A stretch of DNA of 64,000 nt from Sulfitobacter sediminilitoris. GTDB lineage: Bacteria > Pseudomonadota > Alphaproteobacteria > Rhodobacterales > Rhodobacteraceae. The stretch covers positions 62,001 through 126,000 of the forward strand of contig NZ_JAABNT010000004.1 in assembly GCF_010667575.1 (NCBI RefSeq), in the 5' to 3' direction. Of the stretch, positions 36,210 through 44,680 are shown piece by piece; within the stretch, counting starts at the first letter, position 1; every line of letters starts with the position of its first letter. The position numbers and the translations under genes are program-made. The notes beneath the pieces are model-generated. The model did no database searches. It had not been told where the DNA came from and saw only the letters and a program-made list of their open reading frames with translations.

Positions 36210-36605
36210 TTGCCATCCACAAGCCAAACGCACCCTGCACTTTCCCACCTGACCACGCTCACCTTTCTTGCCACATCAGCCTCCGGCCTGCGTGATTTGT
36301 CTTTCATCCCGGCCATGCCAGACCTCAAGAAGCTGATCCTTTTGTCAGAAGGCGTTACCGATCTTTCGCCACTGCGCCACGCCTCGAACCTGACATTCCT
36401 GAATATGCAAGGCACCGCCGCTATAGATTTCTCAGCCCTCTCCTCTTTGACCCAGATGAAAGAGCTTGGCCTGAACGGGACCCAGGTCACGGATATTTCT
36501 CCGTTGGCCGCGATGATGGACCTGTCCTACCTTGCACTGACCGGCACTGCCGTATCGGACACCGACCCGGTCGCGCATATCGAAGGCTTGAACATCCGGT
36601 TCTGA
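36210..36605 (+). CDS. Small leucine-rich-repeat protein
   Basis: 131 residues, starting at TTG with GAGG seven bases upstream; there is no in-frame upstream ATG. Four to five repeats of about 22 residues are visible, each of the form L..L.L..T.(V)TD(L/I)SPL (for example LTFLNMQGTAAIDFSAL and LGLNGTQVTDISPLAAM), like bacterial internalin-type repeats. Unlike internalins it has no signal peptide or anchor, so it is probably a cytoplasmic protein-binding scaffold. Target unknown. Divergent from a LysR regulator. Confidence 0.72.
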   Translation: MPSTSQTHPALSHLTTLTFLATSASGLRDLSFIPAMPDLKKLILLSEGVTDLSPLRHASNLTFLNMQGTAAIDFSALSSLTQMKELGLNGTQVTDISPLAAMMDLSYLALTGTAVSDTDPVAHIEGLNIRF

Positions 36606-36711
36606 AAACCCTGAAGTCAGGGATATCAAGAAATTCACATCGAACGAAAGCATCGGGCCTGGAATTCAAAAAACCTATTGACCCACCGGTTAAAGCTGCG
36701 ATCAAGCCACC

Positions 36712-37230
36712 ATGACATTGCGGCCGCCAAAAACGTCAGATGCGTCCAGCATCGCTGCGATTTTGATCGAAGTGTGGATCGGCACGTACCTCAAGCGTGG
36801 GGTAAATGCATTCTTCGCTGATTACGCTTTGCAAGAGTTCACGCCCGCCAAGATCGAAGCGCTGATGTCTGATCCGGCACATTTCATACTGGTGTCCGAA
36901 AACGAGGAAGGCATTGATGGGTTTGTCCGCGTTTCATCAGGGTGCAAAGCGCCGGTAGAGGGCTGGTCAGACATGGAGATCTCGACGCTTTACGTGCAGC
37001 CGCGTCATCATGGCAAGGGAATAGGCAAACGTCTGCTGAACGCCGCATTTCAGTATTGTCGGGATAAAGGCATGACGTCCGTCTGGCTTGCGACCAATGC
37101 CGAGAACGCTCCGGCGATTGCCTTTTATCTTGCCCAAGGATTTGAGCAAGTTGGCGAAACCCATTTCCGGATCGATGACAAAGGTTACCTCAACAATGTC
37201 TATGCATTCAGGTTGAGTGATCGGGACTGA
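36712..37230 (+). CDS. GNAT family N-acetyltransferase
   Basis: 172 residues. The acetyl-CoA-binding motif A is LYVQPRHHGKGIGKRLLNAAF (about residues 97-117), with the H-H-G-K-G-I-G loop. Motif B includes NAPAIAFYLAQGFEQVGETHF. Substrate unknown. It is convergent with the dioxygenase gene downstream. No operon partner is evident. Confidence 0.9.
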   Translation: MTLRPPKTSDASSIAAILIEVWIGTYLKRGVNAFFADYALQEFTPAKIEALMSDPAHFILVSENEEGIDGFVRVSSGCKAPVEGWSDMEISTLYVQPRHHGKGIGKRLLNAAFQYCRDKGMTSVWLATNAENAPAIAFYLAQGFEQVGETHFRIDDKGYLNNVYAFRLSDRD

Positions 37231-37265
37231 TTACTGTCGAAATGGCGACAGGCCGACAGCCGTGC

Positions 37266-38060
37266 TTAACCTTGCCAGATGACCGGAAACCAGTCTTCGC
37301 GCAGTTTCTGGCCCGCAACTATATCATGGCCAGGAAACGGCGGCGATGTCGGTCCCGGCCGCTCAACATAACGCGCATCATCGCCCACCAGCCTGAGCGA
37401 GAACGCCCGTCGCCGCGCATTGGCCGTGTTTCCGCGCGCGCCGTGCAGAATGGCATAGTTGAACGCCACCGCATCGCCCGGTGCCATCTCCCATTCGCGG
37501 ATGTCCATGCCTTCGGCGTCGGGGTCGGGAACGGGCATATAGGGTGCGGGATCAAAAAACGCGTCACCCTTGGCCCAGCGCGTAGGCAATACGGGCTTTT
37601 CCCACAGATGAGAGCCCGCCACGCAACGCAAGGTCGCATCAGTTACCGGATCAAGCGGCGACCAGAAGCTGACGGTCTGCTGCCCATCAACAAAGTAATA
37701 GGGACCGTCCTGATGCCACGGCGTGGCCATCGAGGTTCCCGGCTCCTTGACCAGCACATGATCATGGAACAACTGGGCTGAGTGACTGCCCATCAGTTCG
37801 GCACCGACCTGTGCGGCATCCGATGACATGATCACCTCTTCGAATTCCGGTATGCGCTGCCAATTGCAGTAGTCGTCAAAAAATCGGCCAGTCTCACCCG
37901 CTTTATCGTTGTTGGAGGCATACGGACCTGGCTGGTCCATGTTACGCTCAATACCTTCGCGCAGCTTGTCCACGTGATCGGCGAACAGCCCTTTGACCAG
38001 CACGACACCGTCGCGCTGGTAAGTGTCGATATCGTCCTTAGAGATCAGCGGATGTGGCAT
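37266..38060 (-). CDS. Phytanoyl-CoA dioxygenase family protein
   Basis: 264 residues, a non-haem iron, 2-oxoglutarate-dependent oxygenase. The iron-binding facial triad is visible: His116 and Asp118 in WHQDGPYYF, and His206 in AILHGARGNT. Arg218, in the RRRAF segment, can hold 2-oxoglutarate. The substrate is not known; the family also contains compatible-solute and small-acid hydroxylases. It lies 16 bases downstream of the irr stop on the same strand, so it may belong to the same transcript. Confidence 0.9.
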   Translation of the reverse strand: MPHPLISKDDIDTYQRDGVVLVKGLFADHVDKLREGIERNMDQPGPYASNNDKAGETGRFFDDYCNWQRIPEFEEVIMSSDAAQVGAELMGSHSAQLFHDHVLVKEPGTSMATPWHQDGPYYFVDGQQTVSFWSPLDPVTDATLRCVAGSHLWEKPVLPTRWAKGDAFFDPAPYMPVPDPDAEGMDIREWEMAPGDAVAFNYAILHGARGNTANARRRAFSLRLVGDDARYVERPGPTSPPFPGHDIVAGQKLREDWFPVIWQG

Positions 38061-38076
38061 TGACCCGAAACTGGGC

Positions 38077-38505
38077 TCAGCCCTTGGCGCTTTTGCGGCG
38101 CAGGCGGATGACGACGTCTACACTGGCAATTTCCGCACCATCGGGAGCATCGGGCAATTCTGCGATGACCAGCTGTTCCGACGGGGCGTCGGTCAGCCTT
38201 CCGTCGTCTTCCCAGAAGAAGTGAGGGTGATCATGCGTGTTCGTATCAAAATAGCTTTTGGAGCCGTCAACTGTCACTTCCTGCAACAGCCCGGCTTCGC
38301 AGAACGCGCGCAGGGTGTTGTAGACGGTGGCGAGCGAAACTGCATCGCCTTGCCCCTTGGCCGCTTCGAACAGGCTTTCGGCTGTCACGTGCCGGTGTTG
38401 ACCATCCCCAACCAGCAAACTGGCCAGCGTCACCCTTTGCCGGGTCGGACGGACACCCGCCTGCTCCAGCCAGCGTGTGCCGTTTTCAACATGGGTATGC
38501 GTCAT
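38077..38505 (-). CDS. irr: Fur-family iron response regulator Irr
   Basis: 142 residues. The N-terminal winged helix carries GVRPTRQRVTLASLLVGDGQHRHVTAESLF and ATVYNTLRAF (given here in parts); the C-terminal domain has the histidine cluster HDHPHFFWEDDGRL. Irr represses or activates iron and haem genes according to haem status in alphaproteobacteria. The neighbourhood irr-fabA-fabB-fabI is the usual one in this group, here stretched by inserted genes. A good promoter precedes it. Confidence 0.93.
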   Translation of the reverse strand: MTHTHVENGTRWLEQAGVRPTRQRVTLASLLVGDGQHRHVTAESLFEAAKGQGDAVSLATVYNTLRAFCEAGLLQEVTVDGSKSYFDTNTHDHPHFFWEDDGRLTDAPSEQLVIAELPDAPDGAEIASVDVVIRLRRKSAKG

Positions 38506-38532
38506 GGATCACTCCGTTACCGTGCTGCCTTT

Positions 38533-38562
38533 AATATAGGGGCCTTTGCGAACGGTTTTCAA
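38533..38562 (-). promoter_or_regulatory. Sigma70-like promoter of irr
   Basis: Minus-strand TTGAAA (38557-38562) and TATATT (38533-38538) are separated by 18 bases. They stand about 30 bases upstream of the irr ATG. Confidence 0.6.
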
Positions 38563-38606
38563 TTCCAAAAGGGAAAAGTGGCACTAGAGTGCATGTTTGC
38601 CGCAGC

Positions 38607-38636
38607 CAAAAGCCCCGGTCGAAGCCGATCCGGGGC
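38607..38636 (-). terminator. Rho-independent terminator after the helical protein gene
   Basis: Minus-strand GCCCCGG and CCGGGGC (38612-38618 and 38630-38636) pair, with extra pairs inside, followed by TTTTGG. It lies 30 bases after the stop of the gene at 38667 and separates it from irr. Confidence 0.75.
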
Positions 38637-38666
38637 CGTTGTAAGCGCGCTTTATGCAGAAAGAGG

Positions 38667-39632
38667 CTATTCTTTCAGTTCTTTCTTCAAATCAACCCGA
38701 CGGTGCTTGGCTGCCTTGAATTTCGAAGCCGCGTCGCTGGCGGCCTTGGTCGCTTTCTCGTATTTGATCGCCGTGGCATCGACCGTCTTGTCAGAGGTCC
38801 GCATGGCTGCCTCAAGCTTCTTGTAGCGCTTTTGCGTATCTGCCAGATTTTTCCTGACCTTTTTCAGTGTCTTCTCGGCTGTGCCGATCTCCTTGCCATC
38901 AGCGATAAGCGCGTCAATCGCGCCTGCCGCGGACACCAGCTTGCCGCTGCCCTTGCCCAGCAGATCAAACGCCCCGCCGTATTCACCGGCCGCCGTCTTG
39001 GCCGCTGCCCCCGCCGTGGGACCGGTCGGGCCAAGCGCCGCATCGGCAGCCAGACGCGTTGCGGCGGCACCGAGAACCAAAATCGCCAATTGCGCCCCCT
39101 TGAGCGCGGGCATCACGGAGGTAACGCCGGTGATCGCCACATTGACGGCGCGCTGAGCCTTGGCCCCGGTCACATCTCGCTTAGCCTTCTTGAGGTCTTT
39201 TTCCAACTTCGGGATGTCTGCGAGCAATTTCTTGACCTGCTCCTGCTGGCTTTTGACAATCATCCCGAACAGCAACAAGATGCCTGCCGCCTGCGAGGCT
39301 GTCTTGTGCTTGTTATGGGCCGAAAACATTGCGTTGCTTTCTTCCAGCACCATGATCGACGTGTTGAACGCATCCATCGCCGCCTGTGCTTTCTTGACGC
39401 GGCTGGTCGTCAGGTCCTTTTTCTCGATTTCTTCGAATGCGGCATCGCATTTGTCATATAGTTTCTCGACCGTGGCATAGTCCTTTTTATAGCCCGAAAT
39501 CAGATGCTTGGGGTAATGCGCCATCTCGCTGCTTTTGAGGTTGGCGTCCGTGACGTCGGTGACGTCGCTGTAGTATTCCTCGATGCCTTCACGAAAGAAA
39601 TTGAGGGCTCTTGATTTGAGATCGAAGCTCAT
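38667..39632 (-). CDS. Helical coiled-coil protein with central hydrophobic segments, function unknown
   Basis: 321 residues from the ATG at 39632, chosen for the GGAGG eight bases upstream; the frame to 39749 lacks support. No signal peptide. The protein is nearly all helix: charged coiled coil at about 40-160, hydrophobic segments at about 115-126 and 163-200, a small-residue region at about 200-245 rich in Gly and Ala, then lysine-rich coiled coil to the C-terminus. This plan recalls alpha-pore-forming proteins such as the ClyA/Hbl type, but no signature was recognised and the resemblance is only architectural. Inserted beside irr. Confidence 0.7.
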   Translation of the reverse strand: MSFDLKSRALNFFREGIEEYYSDVTDVTDANLKSSEMAHYPKHLISGYKKDYATVEKLYDKCDAAFEEIEKKDLTTSRVKKAQAAMDAFNTSIMVLEESNAMFSAHNKHKTASQAAGILLLFGMIVKSQQEQVKKLLADIPKLEKDLKKAKRDVTGAKAQRAVNVAITGVTSVMPALKGAQLAILVLGAAATRLAADAALGPTGPTAGAAAKTAAGEYGGAFDLLGKGSGKLVSAAGAIDALIADGKEIGTAEKTLKKVRKNLADTQKRYKKLEAAMRTSDKTVDATAIKYEKATKAASDAASKFKAAKHRRVDLKKELKE

Positions 39633-40026
39633 TGGATTGGCCTCCAAAAGTGTGGTGTGAACAAAATATATTCTTGGATCAACGCACGTGTGGTGCTGGG
39701 TTTGACGTAATCTGCCCGAAGCCAAGCCTTGGGTGTTCAAACCGCGCATCCGTCAGCGCAGGCGCTAATTGCCTGCTGATGATTTAGCCACACACCTCGC
39801 CTCAGAGAACCGGCACCGCTGCAAGATATCCATGCAAATCTGCAGGTACCCGGTTTTGCAGCCTCGCTGACGAAATGATTCAGAACCCGGCGCGGGCCTG
39901 AGTAGCCGCCTGCCCCGATGCAACCAGTTTGCTCTGCCAAAGCACCAAACCTGATCTGAACGTGATCGCGAAACAGCGATGTGCTACCACAATGCCACTA
40001 GACCCGCTGCGGAAGAGGACCAAGGA
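39633..40026. other. 394-base divergent region without a gene
   Basis: Lies between the helical-protein gene (minus) and the RidA gene (plus). Only short structure is seen: GCAGGC-N7-GCCTGC at 39758-39776 and ATCGC-N6-GCGAT at 39965-39980. It presumably contains both promoters. Confidence 0.4.
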
Positions 40027-40512
40027 ATGCCTACGCCAGAAGAACGATTGAAAAGTCTTGGACTGACACTGCCCGCTCCGACACAGGTACCGGCAGGCCT
40101 GCATCTGCCCTTCACGTTTGTGAATACTCGCGGCGGTCGTGTGATGTTCTCGGGTCATCCCAAGAGCACCATGGACGGCGGGATCGGAGGGCCTTTCGGC
40201 GTTGTCGGGTCAGACCTCACGACGGAAGAAGCGTATCAGGAAGCACGCGATGTTGGGCTGTCGGTATTGGCCAACCTCAAATCAGAGATTGGCGACTTGG
40301 CCCGCATCACTGGATGGGTTCGCGTATTCGGGATGGTAACTTCGGCCACAGGGTATTCTGAACAGCATCTTGTCGTGAACGGCTTCAGCGACCTGATTCT
40401 GGATGTCTTTGGTCAAGACATCGGTCGTCATGCGCGGTCCGCCATCGGGGTGTCGGGGCTGCCCATGGGCTTTGCGATGGAGATTGAAGGCGAGGTGTTG
40501 ATCCGCACATGA
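40027..40512 (+). CDS. RidA/YjgF family protein
   Basis: 161 residues from the ATG at 40027 (MPTPEERLKSLGLTLP), preceded by a GAAGAGG ribosome site; the frame from 39979 is not supported. The family pattern is clear: LFTFVNTRGGRVMFSGHPKS-like N-terminal strand, LTTEEAYQEARDVGLSVLANL, and a C-terminal GRHARSAIGVSGLPMGFAMEIEG with the active-site Arg. RidA-type enzymes hydrolyse reactive enamine/imine intermediates made by PLP enzymes. Located upstream of fabA. Confidence 0.9.
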   Translation: MPTPEERLKSLGLTLPAPTQVPAGLHLPFTFVNTRGGRVMFSGHPKSTMDGGIGGPFGVVGSDLTTEEAYQEARDVGLSVLANLKSEIGDLARITGWVRVFGMVTSATGYSEQHLVVNGFSDLILDVFGQDIGRHARSAIGVSGLPMGFAMEIEGEVLIRT

Positions 40513-40625
40513 CACCGCAGGCAATCATTGGCCGGGTCAGTGACGTCCGCTCCCTCCCCTTGCGATAGAACCTCACCCCATGTAGACCGCTCCGAAAACC
40601 AGATACCCCGCAGGAGCGCACCCCG

Positions 40626-41135
40626 ATGGCCGACTATCCCAACAGCTTTGACAAAGACGATCTGCTGAAATGCGCACGGGGCGAACTTTTTGGCCCCGGA
40701 AATGCGCAGTTGCCCGCACCGCCGATGCTGATGATGGATCGGATCACGGACGTCTCTGCGGATGGTGGCGCACATGGCAAGGGCCACATCACGGCTGAGT
40801 TTGATATCAACCCCGACCTGTGGTTTTTTGAGTGTCATTTTCCCGGCAATCCAATCATGCCCGGCTGCCTTGGTCTTGATGGCCTGTGGCAACTGACCGG
40901 CTTCAACCTTGGCTGGCGTGGTTGGCAGGGCCGCGGTTACGCACTGGGCGTGGGAGAGGTAAAGCTGACCGGCATGGTGCGCCCTGATCGCAAGATGCTG
41001 ACCTACAAGATCGATTTCACCAAGGCGATCCAGACGCGCCGTCTGACCATGGGCGTGGCCGATGGCATCGTCGAAGCGGACGGCGAAGTGATCTATCAGG
41101 TCAAGGATATGAAAGTCGCGCTGAGCGAAAGCTGA
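40626..41135 (+). CDS. fabA: 3-hydroxyacyl-ACP dehydratase/isomerase FabA
   Basis: 169 residues. The bifunctional enzyme that makes trans-2- and cis-3-decenoyl-ACP, opening the unsaturated fatty-acid branch. Catalytic His71 in [21 protein letters not shown], with Asp85 on the paired helix. Works with FabB. It has its own promoter region; the next 290 bases (41136-41427) hold no recognisable gene before the kinase. Confidence 0.97.
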   Translation: MADYPNSFDKDDLLKCARGELFGPGNAQLPAPPMLMMDRITDVSADGGAHGKGHITAEFDINPDLWFFECHFPGNPIMPGCLGLDGLWQLTGFNLGWRGWQGRGYALGVGEVKLTGMVRPDRKMLTYKIDFTKAIQTRRLTMGVADGIVEADGEVIYQVKDMKVALSES

Positions 41136-41427
41136 TCTGCTTGGCCGGCTGGCGCGGCGTAACCGGGCATTGCGCCAACCACCCACTGGCCCAAAACGCG
41201 ACGACCCTTTAACCAACGATCAGCGTACGTAATTACGCGTTTTACCCCGCAATGCTGATCGGCAGGACGGTTGGGTCATGAATATGGGCTGCAACCACCC
41301 AAGCTCTGTGGGCCGCAGCATCATGCGCGGCTCAGACAGCTTCAACAGATGATTCTGCTTGACTGTTGCGTCAGCTGCGCACCCGTTAACCAAAAGTTTA
41401 CTTCGTTTGGCCTACGGTCAGCGGATT

Positions 41428-42618
41428 GTGAATGAGACAGATTGCCTTGCGGGGGGCACGCACGACGTGGGAACCGAGAATTACCTTCAGCAAGAACTTA
41501 ACAAACTGATCCAAAACGACGTTTCGACCTGGAAATTCCTACAGGAAGGGTCGCTTGACGGCGTCTGGTACTGGGACCTTGAAAACGTTGACAACGAGTG
41601 GATGAGCCCGGAATTCTGGCGCACCTTCGGCGTGGATCCCGATACGATGCGCCACGACCCGGCAGAATGGCAGCACCTGATCTTTCCTGATGATCTGGCT
41701 GTTGCGCTCAAGAATTTCGAGGCGCATTGCGCGGACCCTGATCATCCCTACGATCAGGTGGTGCGCTACCTTCACGCCGATGGCTCGACCGTATGGATCC
41801 GATGTCGTGGTCTCGCGATCCGGGACAAGACGGGCAAGCCGATCCGTATGTTGGGTGCGCACACCAACATCACCGCCGTCAAAAAGTCCGAAGAGAACGC
41901 CAAGGCTGGCTGGCGTGCCGCAGAGGCCGCCAACGCAGAATTGCGGTCCTTTGCCTATTCAGTGTCGCACGACATGAAGGCACCGGCCAACACGCTGAGC
42001 CTGCTGCTGAGCGAATTTGAACACCATATAGACGGGCGGATCGATGCCGACGGACAAGAAATGCTCGACATGTGCAGCCAGACTGTCGCACGCATGCAGA
42101 CACTGATCGAATACGTGCTCGACTATACGCGGATCATTGGAATGGAGCCGAAGTTCGAGACCGTCTCGGTTCGGGACACGGTTCAGAGTGCCGTATGCAG
42201 CCTTAAGGCCGACATTGATGCGCGCGGGGCGCAGATAGAAATCGGCCCTATGCCACGGATCAAGGCCGTGCGGGAACAGATGACAATCCTTTTCCAGAAC
42301 CTGATCAGCAATGCCATCAAATTCTGCCCCGTGGAACGCACTCCGCATATTGAGATCGCCCAGATTGGCAAGGCGCATAGGGATACCATAGAAATTACTG
42401 TAAAAGACAATGGGATGGGCATACCCGAGCAGAGCAAAGAGCGTATCTTCAAGCTGTTTCAACGGCTCCATGGCCATGATGAAATCAAAGGCACCGGGAT
42501 TGGCTTGCCGATGTGCCAGCATATCGCCTTGAACCATCAGGGCGAAATTACGCTGACATCGACCCCCGGTAAAGGATCGGCGTTTTCGCTGCTTTTGCCT
42601 AAGAGCATGATCGCATGA
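41428..42618 (+). CDS. Soluble PAS-domain histidine kinase
   Basis: About 396 residues from a GTG at 41428; TTG at 41359 and GTG at 41467 are also in frame, so the exact start is uncertain. No membrane segment. A PAS fold (about 34-155) with the PAC end LGAHTNITAVKKSEE comes first, then a dimerisation helix with the phospho-acceptor His in SVSHDMKAP (about residue 181). The ATP domain carries NLISNAIKF (N box), DNGMGIP and GTGIGLP. Its stop overlaps the response-regulator start by four bases (ATGA), so they are a pair. The type recalls cytoplasmic phytochrome-family kinases, but no bilin-binding GAF domain is seen. Inserted between fabA and fabB. Confidence 0.9.
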   Translation: MNETDCLAGGTHDVGTENYLQQELNKLIQNDVSTWKFLQEGSLDGVWYWDLENVDNEWMSPEFWRTFGVDPDTMRHDPAEWQHLIFPDDLAVALKNFEAHCADPDHPYDQVVRYLHADGSTVWIRCRGLAIRDKTGKPIRMLGAHTNITAVKKSEENAKAGWRAAEAANAELRSFAYSVSHDMKAPANTLSLLLSEFEHHIDGRIDADGQEMLDMCSQTVARMQTLIEYVLDYTRIIGMEPKFETVSVRDTVQSAVCSLKADIDARGAQIEIGPMPRIKAVREQMTILFQNLISNAIKFCPVERTPHIEIAQIGKAHRDTIEITVKDNGMGIPEQSKERIFKLFQRLHGHDEIKGTGIGLPMCQHIALNHQGEITLTSTPGKGSAFSLLLPKSMIA

Positions 42619-43046
42619 AAGACCAGCAAAGCGACAGTCCCATCCAGCTGGCCCTGCTGATCGACGATGAGGCGATTGATCAGAAGATGTACATGAGGAT
42701 CATGGAACGCTCAGGTGTCGTGGGGCGGATCATGGGGTTTCTGGCTGCCGATCACGCGCTGGACTACCTTAAATCCAACCCTGATCAGGCGGTTGATGCG
42801 ATTTTTCTGGACATCAACATGCCGCGAATGGACGGGTTTGAATTCCTCGAAGCCGCAACCGCCGCGCTCGGACCAAGCTTTGCCAAGGTTTGTATCGTCA
42901 TGTTGACCACCTCGCTTGACCCGTATGATCATGAAAGGGCTGCGGCGTTTGAGGTCGTAAAAGACTTCATCAATAAACCTCTGACCATTGATGTAATACA
43001 CCATGTTGCCGAACTTGTTCGGCAAACCGCGAATGGCAAAGGCTAG
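42615..43046 (+). CDS. Single-domain response regulator
   Basis: 143 residues: a receiver domain only. Asp17-Asp18 in LLIDDEAIDQ, phospho-acceptor Asp66 in IFLDINMPRMDG, Thr98-Thr99 in MLTTSLDP, and Lys121 in FINKPL. The pattern DINMPRMDGFEFL and the MLTTS segment are of the Rcp1 type, often paired with phytochrome-like kinases. No output domain, so it signals to another protein. Translationally coupled to the kinase. Confidence 0.93.
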   Translation: MKDQQSDSPIQLALLIDDEAIDQKMYMRIMERSGVVGRIMGFLAADHALDYLKSNPDQAVDAIFLDINMPRMDGFEFLEAATAALGPSFAKVCIVMLTTSLDPYDHERAAAFEVVKDFINKPLTIDVIHHVAELVRQTANGKG

Positions 43047-43096
43047 ACGAAAAAAACTGGCTGCCGAGGTCGCGAACTAAGGAGAAGTATTGGAAA

Positions 43097-43115
43097 GGGG
43101 CGGCAGACCCGCCCC
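43097..43115 (-). terminator. Hairpin after the aldehyde dehydrogenase gene
   Basis: GGGGCGG and CCGCCCC pair around a five-base loop, followed on the minus strand by TTTCC. It stands between the convergent response regulator and dehydrogenase genes. Confidence 0.5.
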
Positions 43116-43139
43116 AATCGCCTGAACGCATTGCGCCAG

Positions 43140-44516
43140 TTAGGGCAGGAAAACCGCCTTGGTGTTGACGAACTCTTTCGTACCGAAGCCGCCGTGTTCG
43201 CGCCCGTATCCTGAGTCTTTGACACCACCGAACGGCATATTCGGATCAGCCGCACCAAATGAATTGATCCGCACCATGCCGGTGTCAAAGTGCTCTCTTG
43301 CCAGTTTCAGCGCACGTTCCTCATCTTGGCAAAAGATGCCACCGCCCAAACCGTAACGGCTGTCATTGGCGATACGCATCGCGTCCTCATCATCCTTTGC
43401 GCGGATGACGGCAGCCACCGGACCAAAGATTTCATCATCATACGCCGGCATACCAGGGGTTACATCGCCCAGCACGGTGGCCGGATAATAGGCCCCGGTA
43501 CGAACCGGCACTTCGCCCCCGCACAGCACCTTGGCGCCGTTCTTGACGCTTTCATCGACCTGATCGCGCACCGTCTCGAACTGTTCCTGACTGGAAAGCG
43601 GTCCCAGCTTGACGCCATCAGCCATTGGATCACCCATTTCGATCTGCTTCATCTGTTCAACGAAAGCGTCCACGAAGGCATCATAGACCTTGTCGGTGAC
43701 CACGAACCGCTTGGCCGACACGCATGTTTCACCATTATTATAGATCCGGCCCATCACCGAGAATTTCACCGCCGTTTCAATATCGGCGTCCTCCAACACA
43801 AGGTAGGCGTCATTCGAGCCAAGCTCCAAAACGGTCTTTTTAAGCGCCTTGGCCGCTGTCGCGCCAATGTGACGGCCCGCACCGTCGGACCCGGTCATGG
43901 TCACGCCGCGCACCAGTTTGTGCTCGATCAGTTTGTCGCTGACATCGTGACCGATCAGCACGACCTTGAAGATGTCCTCTGGCAGGCCTGCCTCAACGCA
44001 AAGCTCCTGTAGACGCAGGCCGCTGCCGGTACAGATAGATGCATGTTTCAGGACACACCTGTTGCCTGCCATCAGATTTGCAGCAAGCACGCGGACCGGC
44101 TGATACAGCGGGAAGTTCCATGGCTGGATCGAATAGATCACGCCGATAGGCTGATAGGTGACAACGCCGCGCTTGTCGCCGCCTGAATGGGTGCGCTCTT
44201 CGTCGGCCAGCTTTTCCGGGCCATGTTCGGCGGTGTAATCGAAAATCGCGGCGCAAATGTCGACTTCGCGCTTGCCGTCCTTTAACAGCTTGCCGGTTTC
44301 GCGGGTCATCAGTTCGGCCAGTGCGTCGCGGTGCTCGCGCAGCTTTTCAGCAATCGCTGTCAGATGGGTCGCCCGTTCGGCGTGGGATGTCTTGCGCCAG
44401 TCCAGGAAAGCCGCATGGCAGGCCTCTACTGCGGCAATCGCCTCGGCTTCTGACATCTTGTCATATGTGGCGATGGTCTCTTCGGTGGCGGGGTTGATCG
44501 TTGTGATCTGTGACAT
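43140..44516 (-). CDS. NAD(P)-dependent aldehyde (succinate-semialdehyde-type) dehydrogenase
   Basis: 458 residues. The catalytic residues are all visible: Asn134 in PWNF, Glu231 in LELGSND, and Cys265 in NNGETCVSAKR. The N-terminal INPATEETIATYDKMSEAEA and the overall length fit the short succinate-semialdehyde dehydrogenase group, but the aldehyde cannot be fixed from sequence. Transcribed toward the response regulator and divergent from fabB. Confidence 0.9.
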   Translation of the reverse strand: MSQITTINPATEETIATYDKMSEAEAIAAVEACHAAFLDWRKTSHAERATHLTAIAEKLREHRDALAELMTRETGKLLKDGKREVDICAAIFDYTAEHGPEKLADEERTHSGGDKRGVVTYQPIGVIYSIQPWNFPLYQPVRVLAANLMAGNRCVLKHASICTGSGLRLQELCVEAGLPEDIFKVVLIGHDVSDKLIEHKLVRGVTMTGSDGAGRHIGATAAKALKKTVLELGSNDAYLVLEDADIETAVKFSVMGRIYNNGETCVSAKRFVVTDKVYDAFVDAFVEQMKQIEMGDPMADGVKLGPLSSQEQFETVRDQVDESVKNGAKVLCGGEVPVRTGAYYPATVLGDVTPGMPAYDDEIFGPVAAVIRAKDDEDAMRIANDSRYGLGGGIFCQDEERALKLAREHFDTGMVRINSFGAADPNMPFGGVKDSGYGREHGGFGTKEFVNTKAVFLP

Positions 44517-44680
44517 GTGAACTCCTCAATCCGTTGGAAGAGTAACCACTGAAGTGCCAACCAGTTCCCCTTGTTGCCATTATGAGAGGAAATTCTGCGC
44601 AAACTCCCACCGTCTAACCGCTTGCGCCGCCTTGCTCCGCTGTCCTAGATAGACCCAACAGATCAAAGGGAGTGCTGCGT

